Below, in pieces: positions 8,190 through 17,486 of a stretch of 64,000 bases of DNA. Below the pieces are notes generated by a model. The model was given only the letters and a program-made list of their open reading frames with translations, searched no databases and was not told the origin of the DNA. The translations under genes were made by a program, and so were the position numbers. Every line of letters begins with the position of its first letter. Position 1 is the first letter of the stretch. Source of the stretch: Kitasatospora sp. NBC_00240 (GTDB lineage: Bacteria; Actinomycetota; Actinomycetes; Streptomycetales; Streptomycetaceae); NCBI RefSeq assembly GCF_026342405.1, contig NZ_JAPEMU010000001.1:4340001-4404000 (forward strand). Reading direction: 5' to 3'.

Positions 8190-10979
8190 TCAGGCGTTGG
8201 TGAAGTACCCGAACAGGTCGGTGATCAGCTGCACGCCGCCGGCGGACCGATTGACCAGGTCGAGCCGCCCGTTCGCGCCGAGCGGCAGCTGCGCGTGGTC
8301 GGAGGCGGTGCCCCCGGCGGTGAAGTTGACGCTGCTGGTGCCCGGGACGGCCGAGCCGTCCGGATGGCCGATGACATGGCCGTCGGCGCCCGCGCCGGTC
8401 ACGGTGAGGTTGAACACCCCGGCGACGACGTCGGCGGGAACGCCCGCCGCGCCGCCCACCTGGACGGACCTGCTGCCGTAGGCCGGCACCGGACCGCCGG
8501 CGGTTCGGGTGTCCTGCAGCCGCACGGGTGCGACCGGGGTGAACAGACCCCTGCCGTCGGAGCTGTAGTACCCGGCGACGTCCGCGATGACGTGGGTGGC
8601 GCCCGAGTTGTTGAAGACGGTCACCGCGCCGTCCGGGCCGAGCGGCACGATCACCTGGTTCGGGACGGTCTGCCCCGGACGGAAGTTCAGGTTCGAGGTG
8701 CTCGGCCGGCCGTCCTGGCCGCTCGGGCGGACCGCGAGGTAGCCGGTGTCGGTCGGTTCGGTCGCGGTCACGTTGAGGACCACCGCGTGCGCGCCGGCCG
8801 GGACACCACCGGCGCCGGTGACCTGCAGCGAGACCGAGGAGGCGGGCCCGACCTTGGCCCCGGCACCCTGGCGGGTGTCGAGCAGCCGGACCGGCGTCAG
8901 CGGGGTGAACCGGTCGGCGGCGTCCGGCTTGTAGTAGCCGAAGAAGTCGATGATCACGTCCACGGCGCCGGCGTTGTTGCTGACCTCGAAGTAACCGCCG
9001 TTGCTGTCGAGCGGGACGGTCACCAGGTTGGCGACGGTCTGCCCGGGGCCGACGTTCAGGTTGGAGGTCCCGGTCGGCTTCCCCTGCCAAGGCCGGACGT
9101 CGATGTGGGTGTCGGTGCCGGCGTTGGTGGCCGTGACGTTGATGACGCCGGCGGTGGCGCCCGCCGGGGCGTTCATCCCGATCACCCGGCTCTCACCGGG
9201 GCCCAGCGGCCACGGACGGCCCATCATGGGCTCCCGGGTGTCCAGCAGGCGGTGCGGTGCGACGGGCACGAATCCCGCCGGGGTGTACCCGGTGGTGACG
9301 GCCGCCGTGGTGCTCGCCGTCCGCCCGGCCTGGTCCGTCACCGTCAGGGTGGCGGTGTACGTGCCCGCCGCGGTGTAGACGTGGTCGAAGCTCCCGTGGT
9401 CCTGGCTGACGGCCGGCGTCCCGTCGCCCGGGTCGAGCGTGTACTTCGTGACCTTCCACGGGGAGGTGCTGCCGGTCGCGTCGAAGCCGCGCTGCGGATT
9501 CGGCCCGGGCGCCGCGACGGTCAGGGCCGGAAGCAGCGGGCCGGGGTCTCGGACACTGATCCTGGCCCCGTCCCCGCCCTCGGAGGCGGGGATGCTGGTC
9601 AGCCGTCGGCCGAGGGCGTCGGTGACGGTCACGAGGAACGAGTAGTCGCCCTTGGCGGTGAAGGTGTGCGCCACCCGCGGGTCGGTGCTGACCACCTGCG
9701 GGGTGCCGTCACCGAAGTCGTAGGTGTAGGTGAGGGTCGTGCCCCAGGAGTCGTCGGTGTCGACCGTGGTGTCGACGGTCAGCGGGTAGGGGCCCTGGTC
9801 GAGGTCCGGCCGGACCCGGACCGACCAGATGCCCTGGAACTCGTACGCACCCCGGTCACGGACGCCGCCCTGAGGTCCGGTGTTCGCGGCCTTCGGGTCG
9901 TCAACGGCCGGACGCCCGAGCAGGTCGGTGCCGAGTGCTCCGGGGGCCGACGGATCGGCCGAGTCGATCGCCGGGGACCCTTCGTAGAGCGGGCTGTACG
10001 TGCTGTGCGTGCCGGGGAAGGCGACCGTGACGTCGGTGTCGTGGACTCCCTGGCCGGTGGCGGCGGGGAAGGCCGCGAGGGTGTGGCGCGTGCCCGCCCA
10101 CTCGTACGCGGCCTGTCCGCTCTGGTGGACGGAGTTGTAGTCGGCCCCGGTGCCCCGGGTCGAGGCCTCCGACGCCGACAGCTCCAGGCCGGACCAGGCC
10201 GCGTCCGCGCCGTTCGAGGTAAGCACGTTGTTCTTGACCACCGCGTCGCCGGAGTCGCCGGCCAGCACGATGCCGGGCCCGCGGTTGCCGGACAACGTGT
10301 TGTGGGTGACGGCGGTACCGGGTGCGTCGGTCACCCGGATCGCCGCCTCGGCGGAGCCGTCGATCTCGTTGGTCGTCACCAGCGCCCGCCGGACGCCCGC
10401 TCCGACGGCGACGCCGCCCGTGCAGACGAAGCTGTTCCGGCTGATGGTGACATCACTGGTCGCGCCGGAGAGCGCCACCGCGGGGGTGGTGATCGGCGCG
10501 TTCTCCGGACCGGAGACGAACATCCGGTCCACCGTGATCGCCGAGGAGTCGGTCACGGCCACGCCGCCCTGGTTGGGCCGCAGCCGCATGCCGCCGAGGA
10601 CGACGTCGTGGACCCCGTTCACGGCGATCGTGGCGCCGGGCACCGAGGTGCCGACCACGACCTGGGGCAGATTGCCGGGCCGGCTCGGGTAGTCGCCCAG
10701 AAAGGTGATCGGGTGTCCTGGCGTCCCGGAGCGGGAGATGTTCAGCTGCTCCGCGTACCGGCCCGCGGCGATCAGCACGGTCTGGCCCGGCTCGACGACC
10801 GCGGCGGCCGCGCCGATGGTGCAGTAGGGGACGGCGCTGGTACCCACTCCACCGTCCGAGCAGCCCGGGCCCGTCCGGACGTACAGGGTGGTCACGTCGG
10901 CGGCCGCCGCCGGGACGGGTAGGCCGAGCACGGCCGTGAGGGCCGCGACGGTGAGGCCGACGGCGGGATGTAGGCGCAC
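8190..10979 (-). CDS. Large secreted protein: parallel beta-helix, two PKD-like domains, three C-terminal repeats
   Basis: 929 residues. A GTG start (10979) follows AGGAGGA by 8 nt and gives a signal peptide (HPAVGLTVAALTAVLGLPVPAAAA). About residues 30-330 form a right-handed beta-helix with repeated NxLxxN-type turns, as in polysaccharide-binding or lyase-like proteins. Two PKD-like domains follow at about 345-530 (VAHTFTAKGDYSFLVTVTD and FDHVYTAAGTYTATLTVTD). The last 400 residues are three homologous ~130-residue modules, each with RLLDTR or RLQDTR, a SNLN/SVNF element and a DxxGYY/DLFGYF end. Such modules are widespread in secreted actinobacterial proteins, with no settled function. Likely an extracellular carbohydrate-interacting protein. 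Confidence 0.85.
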   Translation of the reverse strand: MRLHPAVGLTVAALTAVLGLPVPAAAADVTTLYVRTGPGCSDGGVGTSAVPYCTIGAAAAVVEPGQTVLIAAGRYAEQLNISRSGTPGHPITFLGDYPSRPGNLPQVVVGTSVPGATIAVNGVHDVVLGGMRLRPNQGGVAVTDSSAITVDRMFVSGPENAPITTPAVALSGATSDVTISRNSFVCTGGVAVGAGVRRALVTTNEIDGSAEAAIRVTDAPGTAVTHNTLSGNRGPGIVLAGDSGDAVVKNNVLTSNGADAAWSGLELSASEASTRGTGADYNSVHQSGQAAYEWAGTRHTLAAFPAATGQGVHDTDVTVAFPGTHSTYSPLYEGSPAIDSADPSAPGALGTDLLGRPAVDDPKAANTGPQGGVRDRGAYEFQGIWSVRVRPDLDQGPYPLTVDTTVDTDDSWGTTLTYTYDFGDGTPQVVSTDPRVAHTFTAKGDYSFLVTVTDALGRRLTSIPASEGGDGARISVRDPGPLLPALTVAAPGPNPQRGFDATGSTSPWKVTKYTLDPGDGTPAVSQDHGSFDHVYTAAGTYTATLTVTDQAGRTASTTAAVTTGYTPAGFVPVAPHRLLDTREPMMGRPWPLGPGESRVIGMNAPAGATAGVINVTATNAGTDTHIDVRPWQGKPTGTSNLNVGPGQTVANLVTVPLDSNGGYFEVSNNAGAVDVIIDFFGYYKPDAADRFTPLTPVRLLDTRQGAGAKVGPASSVSLQVTGAGGVPAGAHAVVLNVTATEPTDTGYLAVRPSGQDGRPSTSNLNFRPGQTVPNQVIVPLGPDGAVTVFNNSGATHVIADVAGYYSSDGRGLFTPVAPVRLQDTRTAGGPVPAYGSRSVQVGGAAGVPADVVAGVFNLTVTGAGADGHVIGHPDGSAVPGTSSVNFTAGGTASDHAQLPLGANGRLDLVNRSAGGVQLITDLFGYFTNA

Positions 10980-11225
10980 GGGGTGCTTCCTCCTGAAGGG
11001 AAGTGGACTCCGGCCGTCTCGGCGCGACCGACCCGCCCCCGGGTGCCGGCACACGGCCGGGGCGGCCGGGCTGGGGAGGGGGCGGGTGTCGGCACCGGCG
11101 GAGAGATCGGGGGGATCAGGTGATGATGCGAAGATCCGAAGCGTATTCGATCACTGGTTCGGCACCGCTGTCGAGCCCGAACTCCCCGGACCCGGAAGGT
11201 CGGTGACGCCCGGTCCGCCGACCCC

Positions 11226-12260
11226 TCAGACCTCCGGACGGCCGGGTCCGGGCGGGTCGACCAGGCGGGAGCCGTCCACCAGCATCCCGGCCCGCTTCAC
11301 CGTCCGGATCACCGTGATCAGCTCCACCTGGCGCACCTGCGGGAGCGCGCCGATCCGCTCGGTGAGGTACTCGTACAGCGCCTCGTTGTCCTGGCAGATC
11401 ACGACCGCCAGCAGGTTGGCCGCCCCGGTGATGGCGGCCGCGAAGGGCACCTCGGGGTGGCTGTCGAGCGCGGCGCCCACGGTGGCCAGGTCGGCCGGGG
11501 CGACGGTGGCGAGCAGCAGCGCCTGGGTGCGGAAGCCGAACAGCGCCGCGTCCACCTCCACGTCGAAGTAGATCGCGCCGACGTCCCGCAGCTGGTCCAG
11601 CCGGCGGCGGGCGGTCGACTCGGAGAGCCCGGCCGCCCGGGCCAGCTCCGGGTAGCCGGCCCGGCCGTCGGTGCCCAGCACCCCGAGCATCGCCAGCTCC
11701 GCCTCGTCCAGCTCGATCCGGCCGCCCTGCTCGGGGGGCGCCGGGCGCTCCAGCGCGGCGAGCTGCTCGGCCGTCAGGACGTCCACCCCGCCCCAGCGCC
11801 GGGGGCCGCCGACGTACGTCCGCAGGATGCTGTACGCGGAGATCCCGGTGACCCGGCGGGTGCCGGGGAGCTTCTGCAGCAGCAGGGAGTCGCGGTCCTG
11901 CTTGGTCCTGGCCCTGGTGATGCAGTGGATCTCGGTGCCACCCGCCACCAGCGTCACCCAGGCGATGTCCGGGCGGCGGGCCAGCGCGTCGGCGACCGCG
12001 ACGGCCGCGTCGGGGGTGCACTGGATCCGCAGCCAGGACTCGTACAGGCCGACCCGGTGGCCGACCGGCAGCCCCAGCACCCGCAGCACCCCGGCGGTGC
12101 GCAGCCGCCGGTAGCGGCGGATCACCGTCTGGTCGGAGACGCCCAGCACCTCGGCGATCCGGCTGAAGGCGGCCCGGCCGTCCACCATCAGGGCCTGGAC
12201 GATCGCCCGGTCGAGGTCGTCCAGGCCGACGACGGGCTCCTCGTTCTTCATGGTTTCCAT
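11226..12260 (-). CDS. Lrp/AsnC-type regulator with duplicated HTH-ligand modules
   Basis: 344-residue protein made of two tandem Lrp units. Unit one has an HTH (LDDLDRAIVQALMVDGRAAF...SDQTVIRRYRRL) plus a ligand-binding half. Unit two has an HTH (LDEAELAMLGVLGTDGRAGY...ESTARRRLDQL) plus a RAM-like half. Classical Lrp proteins are ~150 residues with one unit, so this is the fused, double-length actinobacterial class. Three clustered ATGs (12251, 12260, 12263) are possible starts. It is divergent from a DHA2 exporter with a ~127-nt intergenic region, so it probably controls that exporter and itself. Confidence 0.88.
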   Translation of the reverse strand: METMKNEEPVVGLDDLDRAIVQALMVDGRAAFSRIAEVLGVSDQTVIRRYRRLRTAGVLRVLGLPVGHRVGLYESWLRIQCTPDAAVAVADALARRPDIAWVTLVAGGTEIHCITRARTKQDRDSLLLQKLPGTRRVTGISAYSILRTYVGGPRRWGGVDVLTAEQLAALERPAPPEQGGRIELDEAELAMLGVLGTDGRAGYPELARAAGLSESTARRRLDQLRDVGAIYFDVEVDAALFGFRTQALLLATVAPADLATVGAALDSHPEVPFAAAITGAANLLAVVICQDNEALYEYLTERIGALPQVRQVELITVIRTVKRAGMLVDGSRLVDPPGPGRPEV

Positions 12261-12387
12261 CATCGCAGCGCGGTCCGGCGTCGGAATCCACCGGACGGGG
12301 CGGGCTGGATGGATAGATCCGCGCAGCCGATGCCATCTTCGGAGCAGTCGGGCAGGGGTGCCCGGCGCGATCACCGAGGAGACCCCG

Positions 12388-13917
12388 ATGCGTAAGTGGC
12401 TACCGCTGACAGCGGTCTGCCTGGGTGCGTTCATGCTGCTGGTGGACGTCACCATCGTGACCGTCGCCCTGCCGGACATGGCCACCAGCCTGCATACCAC
12501 CTTCGCCGACCTGCAGTGGGTGATGGACGTCTACGCGCTGGCGCTGGCCGCCCTGCTGCTGGGAGCCGGCTCGCTCGCCGACCTGATCGGGCGCCGCAAG
12601 GTGTACCTGGCCGGTCTCGGCCTGTTCGCGCTGGCCTCGCTGGCCTGCGGCCTGGCCACCGGGCCGGCCATGCTGATCACCTTCCGCGGGCTGCAGGGCG
12701 TGGGCGGCGCCGCGATGTTCGCCACCACGATGGCCCTGCTCAGCGGCGCCTACCAGGGCAAGGACCGGGGCATCGCGTTCGGTGTCTGGGGCGCGGTCAA
12801 CGGCGCCGCGGCGGCGGCCGGCCCGGTGCTGGGCGGCCTGCTCACCGAGCACCTCGACTGGCGCTGGATCTTCTACGTCAACCTGCCGGTCAGCGTGCTG
12901 GCGGTGCTGGTCACCCTGCGGGTGGTGAAGGAGTCCCGCAACCCGCGGGCGAGCGGCGTCGACCTGCCGGGCATGGTCACCTTCACGCTCTTCGCCGGCG
13001 CCCTGACGTACGCGCTGATCCGGGTCGGCGACAACGGCTGGACCTCCACCACCACGCTCGGCCTGTTCGCGATCGGCGCGCTGTCGCTGCTCGCCTTCGT
13101 CGTCGCCGAACTGCGCAGCAGCCGCCCGATGCTGGACCTCGCGCTGTTCCGCAGCCCGGCCTTCGTCGGCATCATGACGGGCGGCCTGCTGCTCTCCGTC
13201 GCGGCCTTCTCCTACCTGGTGTACTCCTCGCTCTGGCTGCAGACCGTCCGCGGCATGGGCCCGGTCACGGCCGGTCTGGCGATGCTGCCGATGAGCGTGG
13301 TGGCCTTCGTGGCGGCCGCGATCGCCGGCAAGAAGCTGCACGGCGCGTCGCCCCGGCTGACCATCGGCGGCGGGCTGCTGCTGATCGGCGTCGGCGCGCT
13401 GCTGCAGATGGTGATCGGCGCGGGCTCGACCTGGGCGGCGCTGGCGGCCGGCCTGGCCGTGACCGGCGCGGGCGTCGGGCTGGCGACCCCGGCGATGGCC
13501 GCCGCCGCGATGGCCGCGGTGCCGCCGGCCCGGGCCGGGATGGCGGGCGGCGCCCTGAACACCGCCCGCCAGCTGGGCAACGCGCTGGGCATCGCCGTCC
13601 TCGGCGCGGTCTTCCAGGCCGGGCTGCTGGACTCGATCCGGTCCTCGCACACGGTGGCCGATCCGCAGGGCGTCGCGGACGCGCTGACCGGCGGCGGGGC
13701 CGCCGGCGTGATCGCCCGGGCGCCGCAGTCCGCGCACCTGGTGCACGCGGCCTTCGCGGACGGCCTGCGGGACACCTTCCTGGTGTCGGGCGTGCTGGGC
13801 CTGCTGGGCGGGGTGGCCGTGCTGCTGCTGGTCCGCACCCCGTCGACGCCGCCCGCCCGCGCCACCGCCGGGGTACCGGCGCAGGCCACGGCGGCACGGG
13901 AGGGCGTGCAGCTGTAG
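12388..13917 (+). CDS. MFS transporter, DHA2 (14-TM drug:H+ antiporter) family
   Basis: 509 residues with 14 predicted membrane helices. The N-terminal motif CLGAFMLLVDVTIVTVALPDM and the motif LADLIGRRKVYLAG (motif A) identify the DHA2/EmrB-like group; GLQGVGGAAMFATTMALL fits motif B/C. The start ATG 12388 follows GAGGAGACCCC. It is divergent from the Lrp-type regulator, which likely senses an amino-acid-like ligand, making an export role for amino acids or a related antibiotic plausible (inference). Confidence 0.9.
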   Translation: MRKWLPLTAVCLGAFMLLVDVTIVTVALPDMATSLHTTFADLQWVMDVYALALAALLLGAGSLADLIGRRKVYLAGLGLFALASLACGLATGPAMLITFRGLQGVGGAAMFATTMALLSGAYQGKDRGIAFGVWGAVNGAAAAAGPVLGGLLTEHLDWRWIFYVNLPVSVLAVLVTLRVVKESRNPRASGVDLPGMVTFTLFAGALTYALIRVGDNGWTSTTTLGLFAIGALSLLAFVVAELRSSRPMLDLALFRSPAFVGIMTGGLLLSVAAFSYLVYSSLWLQTVRGMGPVTAGLAMLPMSVVAFVAAAIAGKKLHGASPRLTIGGGLLLIGVGALLQMVIGAGSTWAALAAGLAVTGAGVGLATPAMAAAAMAAVPPARAGMAGGALNTARQLGNALGIAVLGAVFQAGLLDSIRSSHTVADPQGVADALTGGGAAGVIARAPQSAHLVHAAFADGLRDTFLVSGVLGLLGGVAVLLLVRTPSTPPARATAGVPAQATAAREGVQL

Positions 13918-13938
13918 GTCGCCGGGCGGGAGGACGAA

Positions 13939-13978
13939 GCCCGAGGGGGCGTGAGCGGTTGCTCACGCCCCCTCGGGC
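13939..13978 (+). terminator. Terminator after DHA2 exporter
   Basis: Perfect 18-bp inverted repeat (13939-13956 with 13961-13978) with a 4-nt GGTT loop, 22 nt after the exporter stop. Confidence 0.88.
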
Positions 13979-14258
13979 CGTTCCGTTCCGGGGTGCGCGC
14001 CACCGCGCCGACGCCCCCCGGGATTCCGGCGGCACGGGCCGCCGACCAGGCCGTCCCCCGGACCCACCTCGTACCTGCGCGACGGTCATGGCGGCCGACA
14101 GGAAGCAGAGTTGCCCCCGCCGGACGACCGGACCTGGAGAGCAATGGGCCGGATTCCGACACATCTCACGCAATACCACCCGTGACCCCCGGCAGTCGCA
14201 GCGCTAGCGTGGGCCCATGAAGCCGCCCCGGCGCCCCGATGCGAGGTAGTGCACCACC
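13979..14258. other. Gene-free spacer
   Basis: About 280 nt between the terminator and the next small gene. I see no supported frame or RNA gene. The last ~90 nt, slightly less GC-rich, presumably hold the promoter of the 14259 gene. Confidence 0.5.
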
Positions 14259-14648
14259 ATGCCCTTCAGTGATCCCGACAGCCCCCTGGCCGACCGTCAG
14301 CCGAAGGACTACATCGGCCTCGCCACCGTCGAGATCAAGGGTCTGACCAGAGCGGCCACCTACCCCCGGCTCGACCTCGCACTCGACGCCCTGGGCCGGT
14401 CGCTGCGCGACCTCCCCCTCTCCGCACAGGACCAGGCGACGTTCCGGGAGTTCCTCTCCCCGGCCGGCCGCCGCCGGATAGCGCAGCACCTGATCAGGAC
14501 AGGCGAGACCCGCACCCTCGCCTTCCTCGGCACCGAGGCCCACACCGTACGGATCAGAGCCACCAACCCGCCCCGCCCCGGCGCGGACGGCACCTGTGTC
14601 GCGTCCTGGTACCGGTCCTCGCCGCCCTCCTGGCCCACGGTCGCCTGA
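14259..14648 (+). CDS. Hypothetical protein
   Basis: 129-residue soluble, mixed-charge protein I do not recognise. It has normal GC3 bias, no signal peptide and no membrane segment. The middle (YPRLDLALDALGRSLRDLPLSAQDQATFREFLSPAGRRRIAQHL) looks helical, and the C-terminus is short strands ending SSPPSWPTVA. It lies upstream of a GNAT gene on the same strand, 153 nt away. Confidence 0.6.
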   Translation: MPFSDPDSPLADRQPKDYIGLATVEIKGLTRAATYPRLDLALDALGRSLRDLPLSAQDQATFREFLSPAGRRRIAQHLIRTGETRTLAFLGTEAHTVRIRATNPPRPGADGTCVASWYRSSPPSWPTVA

Positions 14649-14801
14649 CGGCCGGCCCGGCCACCCGCAGGCCGGAGGCCGGAGCGGATCGCGCCTCAAC
14701 CCGCTCGGGGGCGGAGCCCTTCTCCCCTTTCCATACCCCAGCCCGCCCCCCGCGATGTAAGCTGCCAATACGTTTCTGGCCTATTACATGAGGTGATCGG
14801 G

Positions 14802-15440
14802 ATGGCGTCGGAACTGGCACGGGCATGGGTGGCGGGCTGGGTCGCCTCCCGGGCGACGGCCGCACCGGTCGCGGAACCCTGGGGCCTGCGGATCGAGGTC
14901 GGCCACCCCAAGCAGGTGACCAGGCACGTCCTGTTCGACACCGACGCGAACACCGTCCGCGAACTGGCCAGGGCCATCACCGCCCCCACCACCTGGATCA
15001 AGGCCTTCGTCGAACCGGGGACGATAGCCCCCCACCTCTCCCCCCAGGACTGGGCCGAGGACATCCCCGGCTTCCTGATGGCCGCCGACCTCCGCCCGGC
15101 CCCCGTCCACGCACCCGACGGCTACACCCTCAGCAGCGACACCGCCCAGGGCGTCACCCGGGTCCGGATCCTCGCCCCCGACGGCTCCCTCGCCGCCCGC
15201 GGCCAGATCGCCCCCACCGGCGCCAGCGCCGTCGTCGACCAGGTGGAGACCGAGCCCGCCCACCAGCGCCGGGGCCTGGGCACGGTGGTGATGCGCAGCC
15301 TCGGCAACACCGCCCTCGACCAGGGCGCCGGCACCGGCATCCTCGGCGCCACGATCGAGGGCCGCGCCCTGTACGAGTCGCTGGGGTGGACCGTCCGGGC
15401 GCCGCTCGCGGGCTTCATCTACCGGGCCGCGAGCGACTGA
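14802..15440 (+). CDS. GNAT family N-acetyltransferase
   Basis: 212 residues. The C-terminal half carries a clear acetyl-CoA site, VETEPAHQRRGLGTVVMRSL (about residues 149-168), followed by LYESLGWTVRAPLAGFIYR. The N-terminal ~100 residues are unrelated to the GNAT core and include RIEVGHPKQVTRHVLF. ATG 14802 is chosen because a GAGG box sits 6-8 nt upstream; a GTG 9 nt earlier is possible. Substrate unknown. Confidence 0.82.
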   Translation: MASELARAWVAGWVASRATAAPVAEPWGLRIEVGHPKQVTRHVLFDTDANTVRELARAITAPTTWIKAFVEPGTIAPHLSPQDWAEDIPGFLMAADLRPAPVHAPDGYTLSSDTAQGVTRVRILAPDGSLAARGQIAPTGASAVVDQVETEPAHQRRGLGTVVMRSLGNTALDQGAGTGILGATIEGRALYESLGWTVRAPLAGFIYRAASD

Positions 15441-15628
15441 GGGCCGGCCCGCACGCCCACCGGGCCTCAGTCGCGTGCCACGACGAGGTGACACCACACC
15501 CTCTTCCCCCCACGCAAACTGGCGCCTCCGCCGGGCAATGCAGGCAAATCCGCGCAACCGGACTCGGCCCGGGACTCCTGGGGCGTGGTGCAACACGTCA
15601 AGCACAGCCTGGAACTGGGAAGGTAGAG

Positions 15629-15838
15629 ATGCTGGAGCAACGCTGGCAGAAGTCGTCGAGCAGTACCCAGGACGGTGGGAACTCGGTCGAGGTCGCACAG
15701 AACGCTGACGGGATGATCGAGATCCGGGAGTCGGACGATCCAGGGTCCGTGGTCGTCACCACACCGAAGAAGTTCGCGCTCTGGCTCGAAGGGGTCAAGC
15801 GCGGCGAGTTCGACCACTTCTGCGACGACGCCGGCTGA
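15629..15838 (+). CDS. DUF397 domain protein (small regulator-partner type)
   Basis: 69-residue protein of the DUF397 family: WQKSSSSTQDGGNSVEVAQ at the N-terminus, an EIRESDDPGS middle and a C-terminal FALWLEGVKRGEFD. Actinomycete DUF397 genes normally sit directly after an XRE/Scr1-type DNA-binding gene and act as its small partner. No such partner is next to this copy, so it is an orphan. Start ATG 15629 follows GGGAAGGTAGAG. Confidence 0.85.
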   Translation: MLEQRWQKSSSSTQDGGNSVEVAQNADGMIEIRESDDPGSVVVTTPKKFALWLEGVKRGEFDHFCDDAG

Positions 15839-15861
15839 TCCGGCCTCAGCGCCGTACCGGA

Positions 15862-16680
15862 TCAGGCCCCCGCCGACCATCGGCCCAGCACGGGTTCGGC
15901 GATCAGGCGGGCCGCCCCGCAGAGGGCCTGGCCGTGGCGGGCGAAGAGGTCGTCGCGGGAGTCGTGGTGGCCGAGGTCGGCGAGGACGTAGGCGGAGAGG
16001 TCGCAGGTCGAGCCGGGGCCGGCGGCCGGGCAGGCGGTTGCGCCGTCCCAGTCGACGGCCGTCCTGGCGAGTGCGTCGAAGAGGGTCTCGGCGCCGGAGT
16101 TGGTGAAGCGGCCGCCGGGTCGCTCGCCGAGTTCGTCGAGGCCGCCGAAGAGTTCGGAGACGGGCAGCCAGGGCGCGGTGGGGTGGCCGAGCGGCGACAG
16201 GCCGGGCAGGTGGAACTCGGGCCAGGCCAGCAGGATCCGGTCCGGGACGAGCTGGTGCAGCCGGGGGAAGCGCGGGTGCCAGAAGACGCCGTCCACCAGC
16301 AGGCCGCGGACCCGGGTGGGCACTCCGGCGGCCCGGGCGACGGACTCCAGTACGGCCAGCCGCTGGCTGCAGGAGCCGCGCCCGAGGCGGAGCACCTTGG
16401 AGGCCGGCCGTTCGTCCTGCACGGAGTACACCGGGCGGACGGCGGTGGCGATCAGGCGGTGGGCCCGGCGCAGGGCCGCCAGCTGCCCGGCCGGGCCGGC
16501 GGTGACCCCGGGGGCCGTGGGCATCTCGATGCGGCGGGCCAGTTCGGCGATGAGCGGGTGCCGCAGGTCGAGGATCCGCGTGGGCGCCGTGCTCCCGGTC
16601 ACCGCGCGCCCGGCGGATTCGGCCCGGTCGGTGGTCAGGGCGCGCGAGCGGCCCCGCGGTCGGAGAAGCGAGCTCGTCAT
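15862..16680 (-). CDS. Transglutaminase-like domain protein
   Basis: 272-residue cytosolic protein with a transglutaminase/protease-like core. The candidate nucleophile is C104 in GRGSCSQRLAVLESVARAAG, followed by GVPTRVRGLLVDG and H135 in FWHPRF; the third residue of the triad is not obvious. Such proteins can be isopeptidases, amidases or inactive scaffolds. ATG 16680 is preceded by GAAAGG. The next leftward gene is on the opposite strand and the upstream one is a hypothetical, so context is uninformative. Confidence 0.72.
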   Translation of the reverse strand: MTSSLLRPRGRSRALTTDRAESAGRAVTGSTAPTRILDLRHPLIAELARRIEMPTAPGVTAGPAGQLAALRRAHRLIATAVRPVYSVQDERPASKVLRLGRGSCSQRLAVLESVARAAGVPTRVRGLLVDGVFWHPRFPRLHQLVPDRILLAWPEFHLPGLSPLGHPTAPWLPVSELFGGLDELGERPGGRFTNSGAETLFDALARTAVDWDGATACPAAGPGSTCDLSAYVLADLGHHDSRDDLFARHGQALCGAARLIAEPVLGRWSAGA

Positions 16681-16787
16681 GGCCGACGACCTTTCGTCCA
16701 GCGTCCGCTGTGCTTGGCGACACCTACCATGACAGGAAAATTGAACACGTTCAACCACATCGGAGATCCGCCGGCCGGTGCGGCCGC

Positions 16788-17354
16788 TCAGCCGGCGGTG
16801 TCCCTGTGGACCTCACCGGGCGGCCTGCCGTCCCCGTCCCCGGTCCGATCGTGGTGCGCCCCGACCCTGGCCCCCGTCCCGTCCGCCTGCCGGGCGAGGA
16901 GCCAGTCGGCGGCCTCCAGCAGGCCGGCGACCGCGTCCGACGGGGACTCGTGGATCCAGCCGTCCATCTCCTCCGAGTGGTCGCTGCGGCAGTCGTCGCG
17001 CCCGCAGTCGGCCAGAACCTCGGCGTGGACCTCCCACGGCGGCCCGGGGGTGATGTCCCAGCTGCAGCGGCGCGGGACGTACAGCCCCACCGTCCAGGAG
17101 AGCGCGGGCGTCCCGACCCGGCCGAAGACACCGGCGAGGTGGATCCCCTCCACCCGGCGGAACCACAGCCCGCCTCCGGTCGCCCCGCCGTGCTCGTCGG
17201 CGGTTCCGCCCGGCTCCGTACCCAACCGGGCGGCCAACAGCCTGATCCGGGCGTCCACCGCGGCCAGAATCGGCCGGAACGCGGCGAGTTGCTGCTGGCC
17301 GGCGTCCGGGAAGACCCACCGGATGTCCCCGTGGTCGAGCGGTATCGCCTCCAT
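16788..17354 (-). CDS. Hypothetical protein
   Basis: 188-residue soluble protein not recognised. It starts MEAIPLDHGDIRWVFPDAGQ and is rich in Trp and acidic residues, with WTVGLYVPRRCSWDITPGPPW and the acidic-helical segment HSEEMDGWIHESPSDAVAG. Start ATG 17354 excludes an Arg/Gly-rich upstream extension of the frame. It is followed by the quinone-related cluster on the same strand but separated by 132 nt. Confidence 0.6.
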   Translation of the reverse strand: MEAIPLDHGDIRWVFPDAGQQQLAAFRPILAAVDARIRLLAARLGTEPGGTADEHGGATGGGLWFRRVEGIHLAGVFGRVGTPALSWTVGLYVPRRCSWDITPGPPWEVHAEVLADCGRDDCRSDHSEEMDGWIHESPSDAVAGLLEAADWLLARQADGTGARVGAHHDRTGDGDGRPPGEVHRDTAG

Positions 17355-17486
17355 CCGGGCGAGTCTGCCCGGTACCCGACCCGCTGCCAAGCCCCGCCCG
17401 ACCCTGCCCGGCCATGCCCGGAGGTGCCGCCACCGGCCTTGCCCGGAGGTGCCGCCGCCGACCGGCAGCGGCACCCGGGCCCGTCG

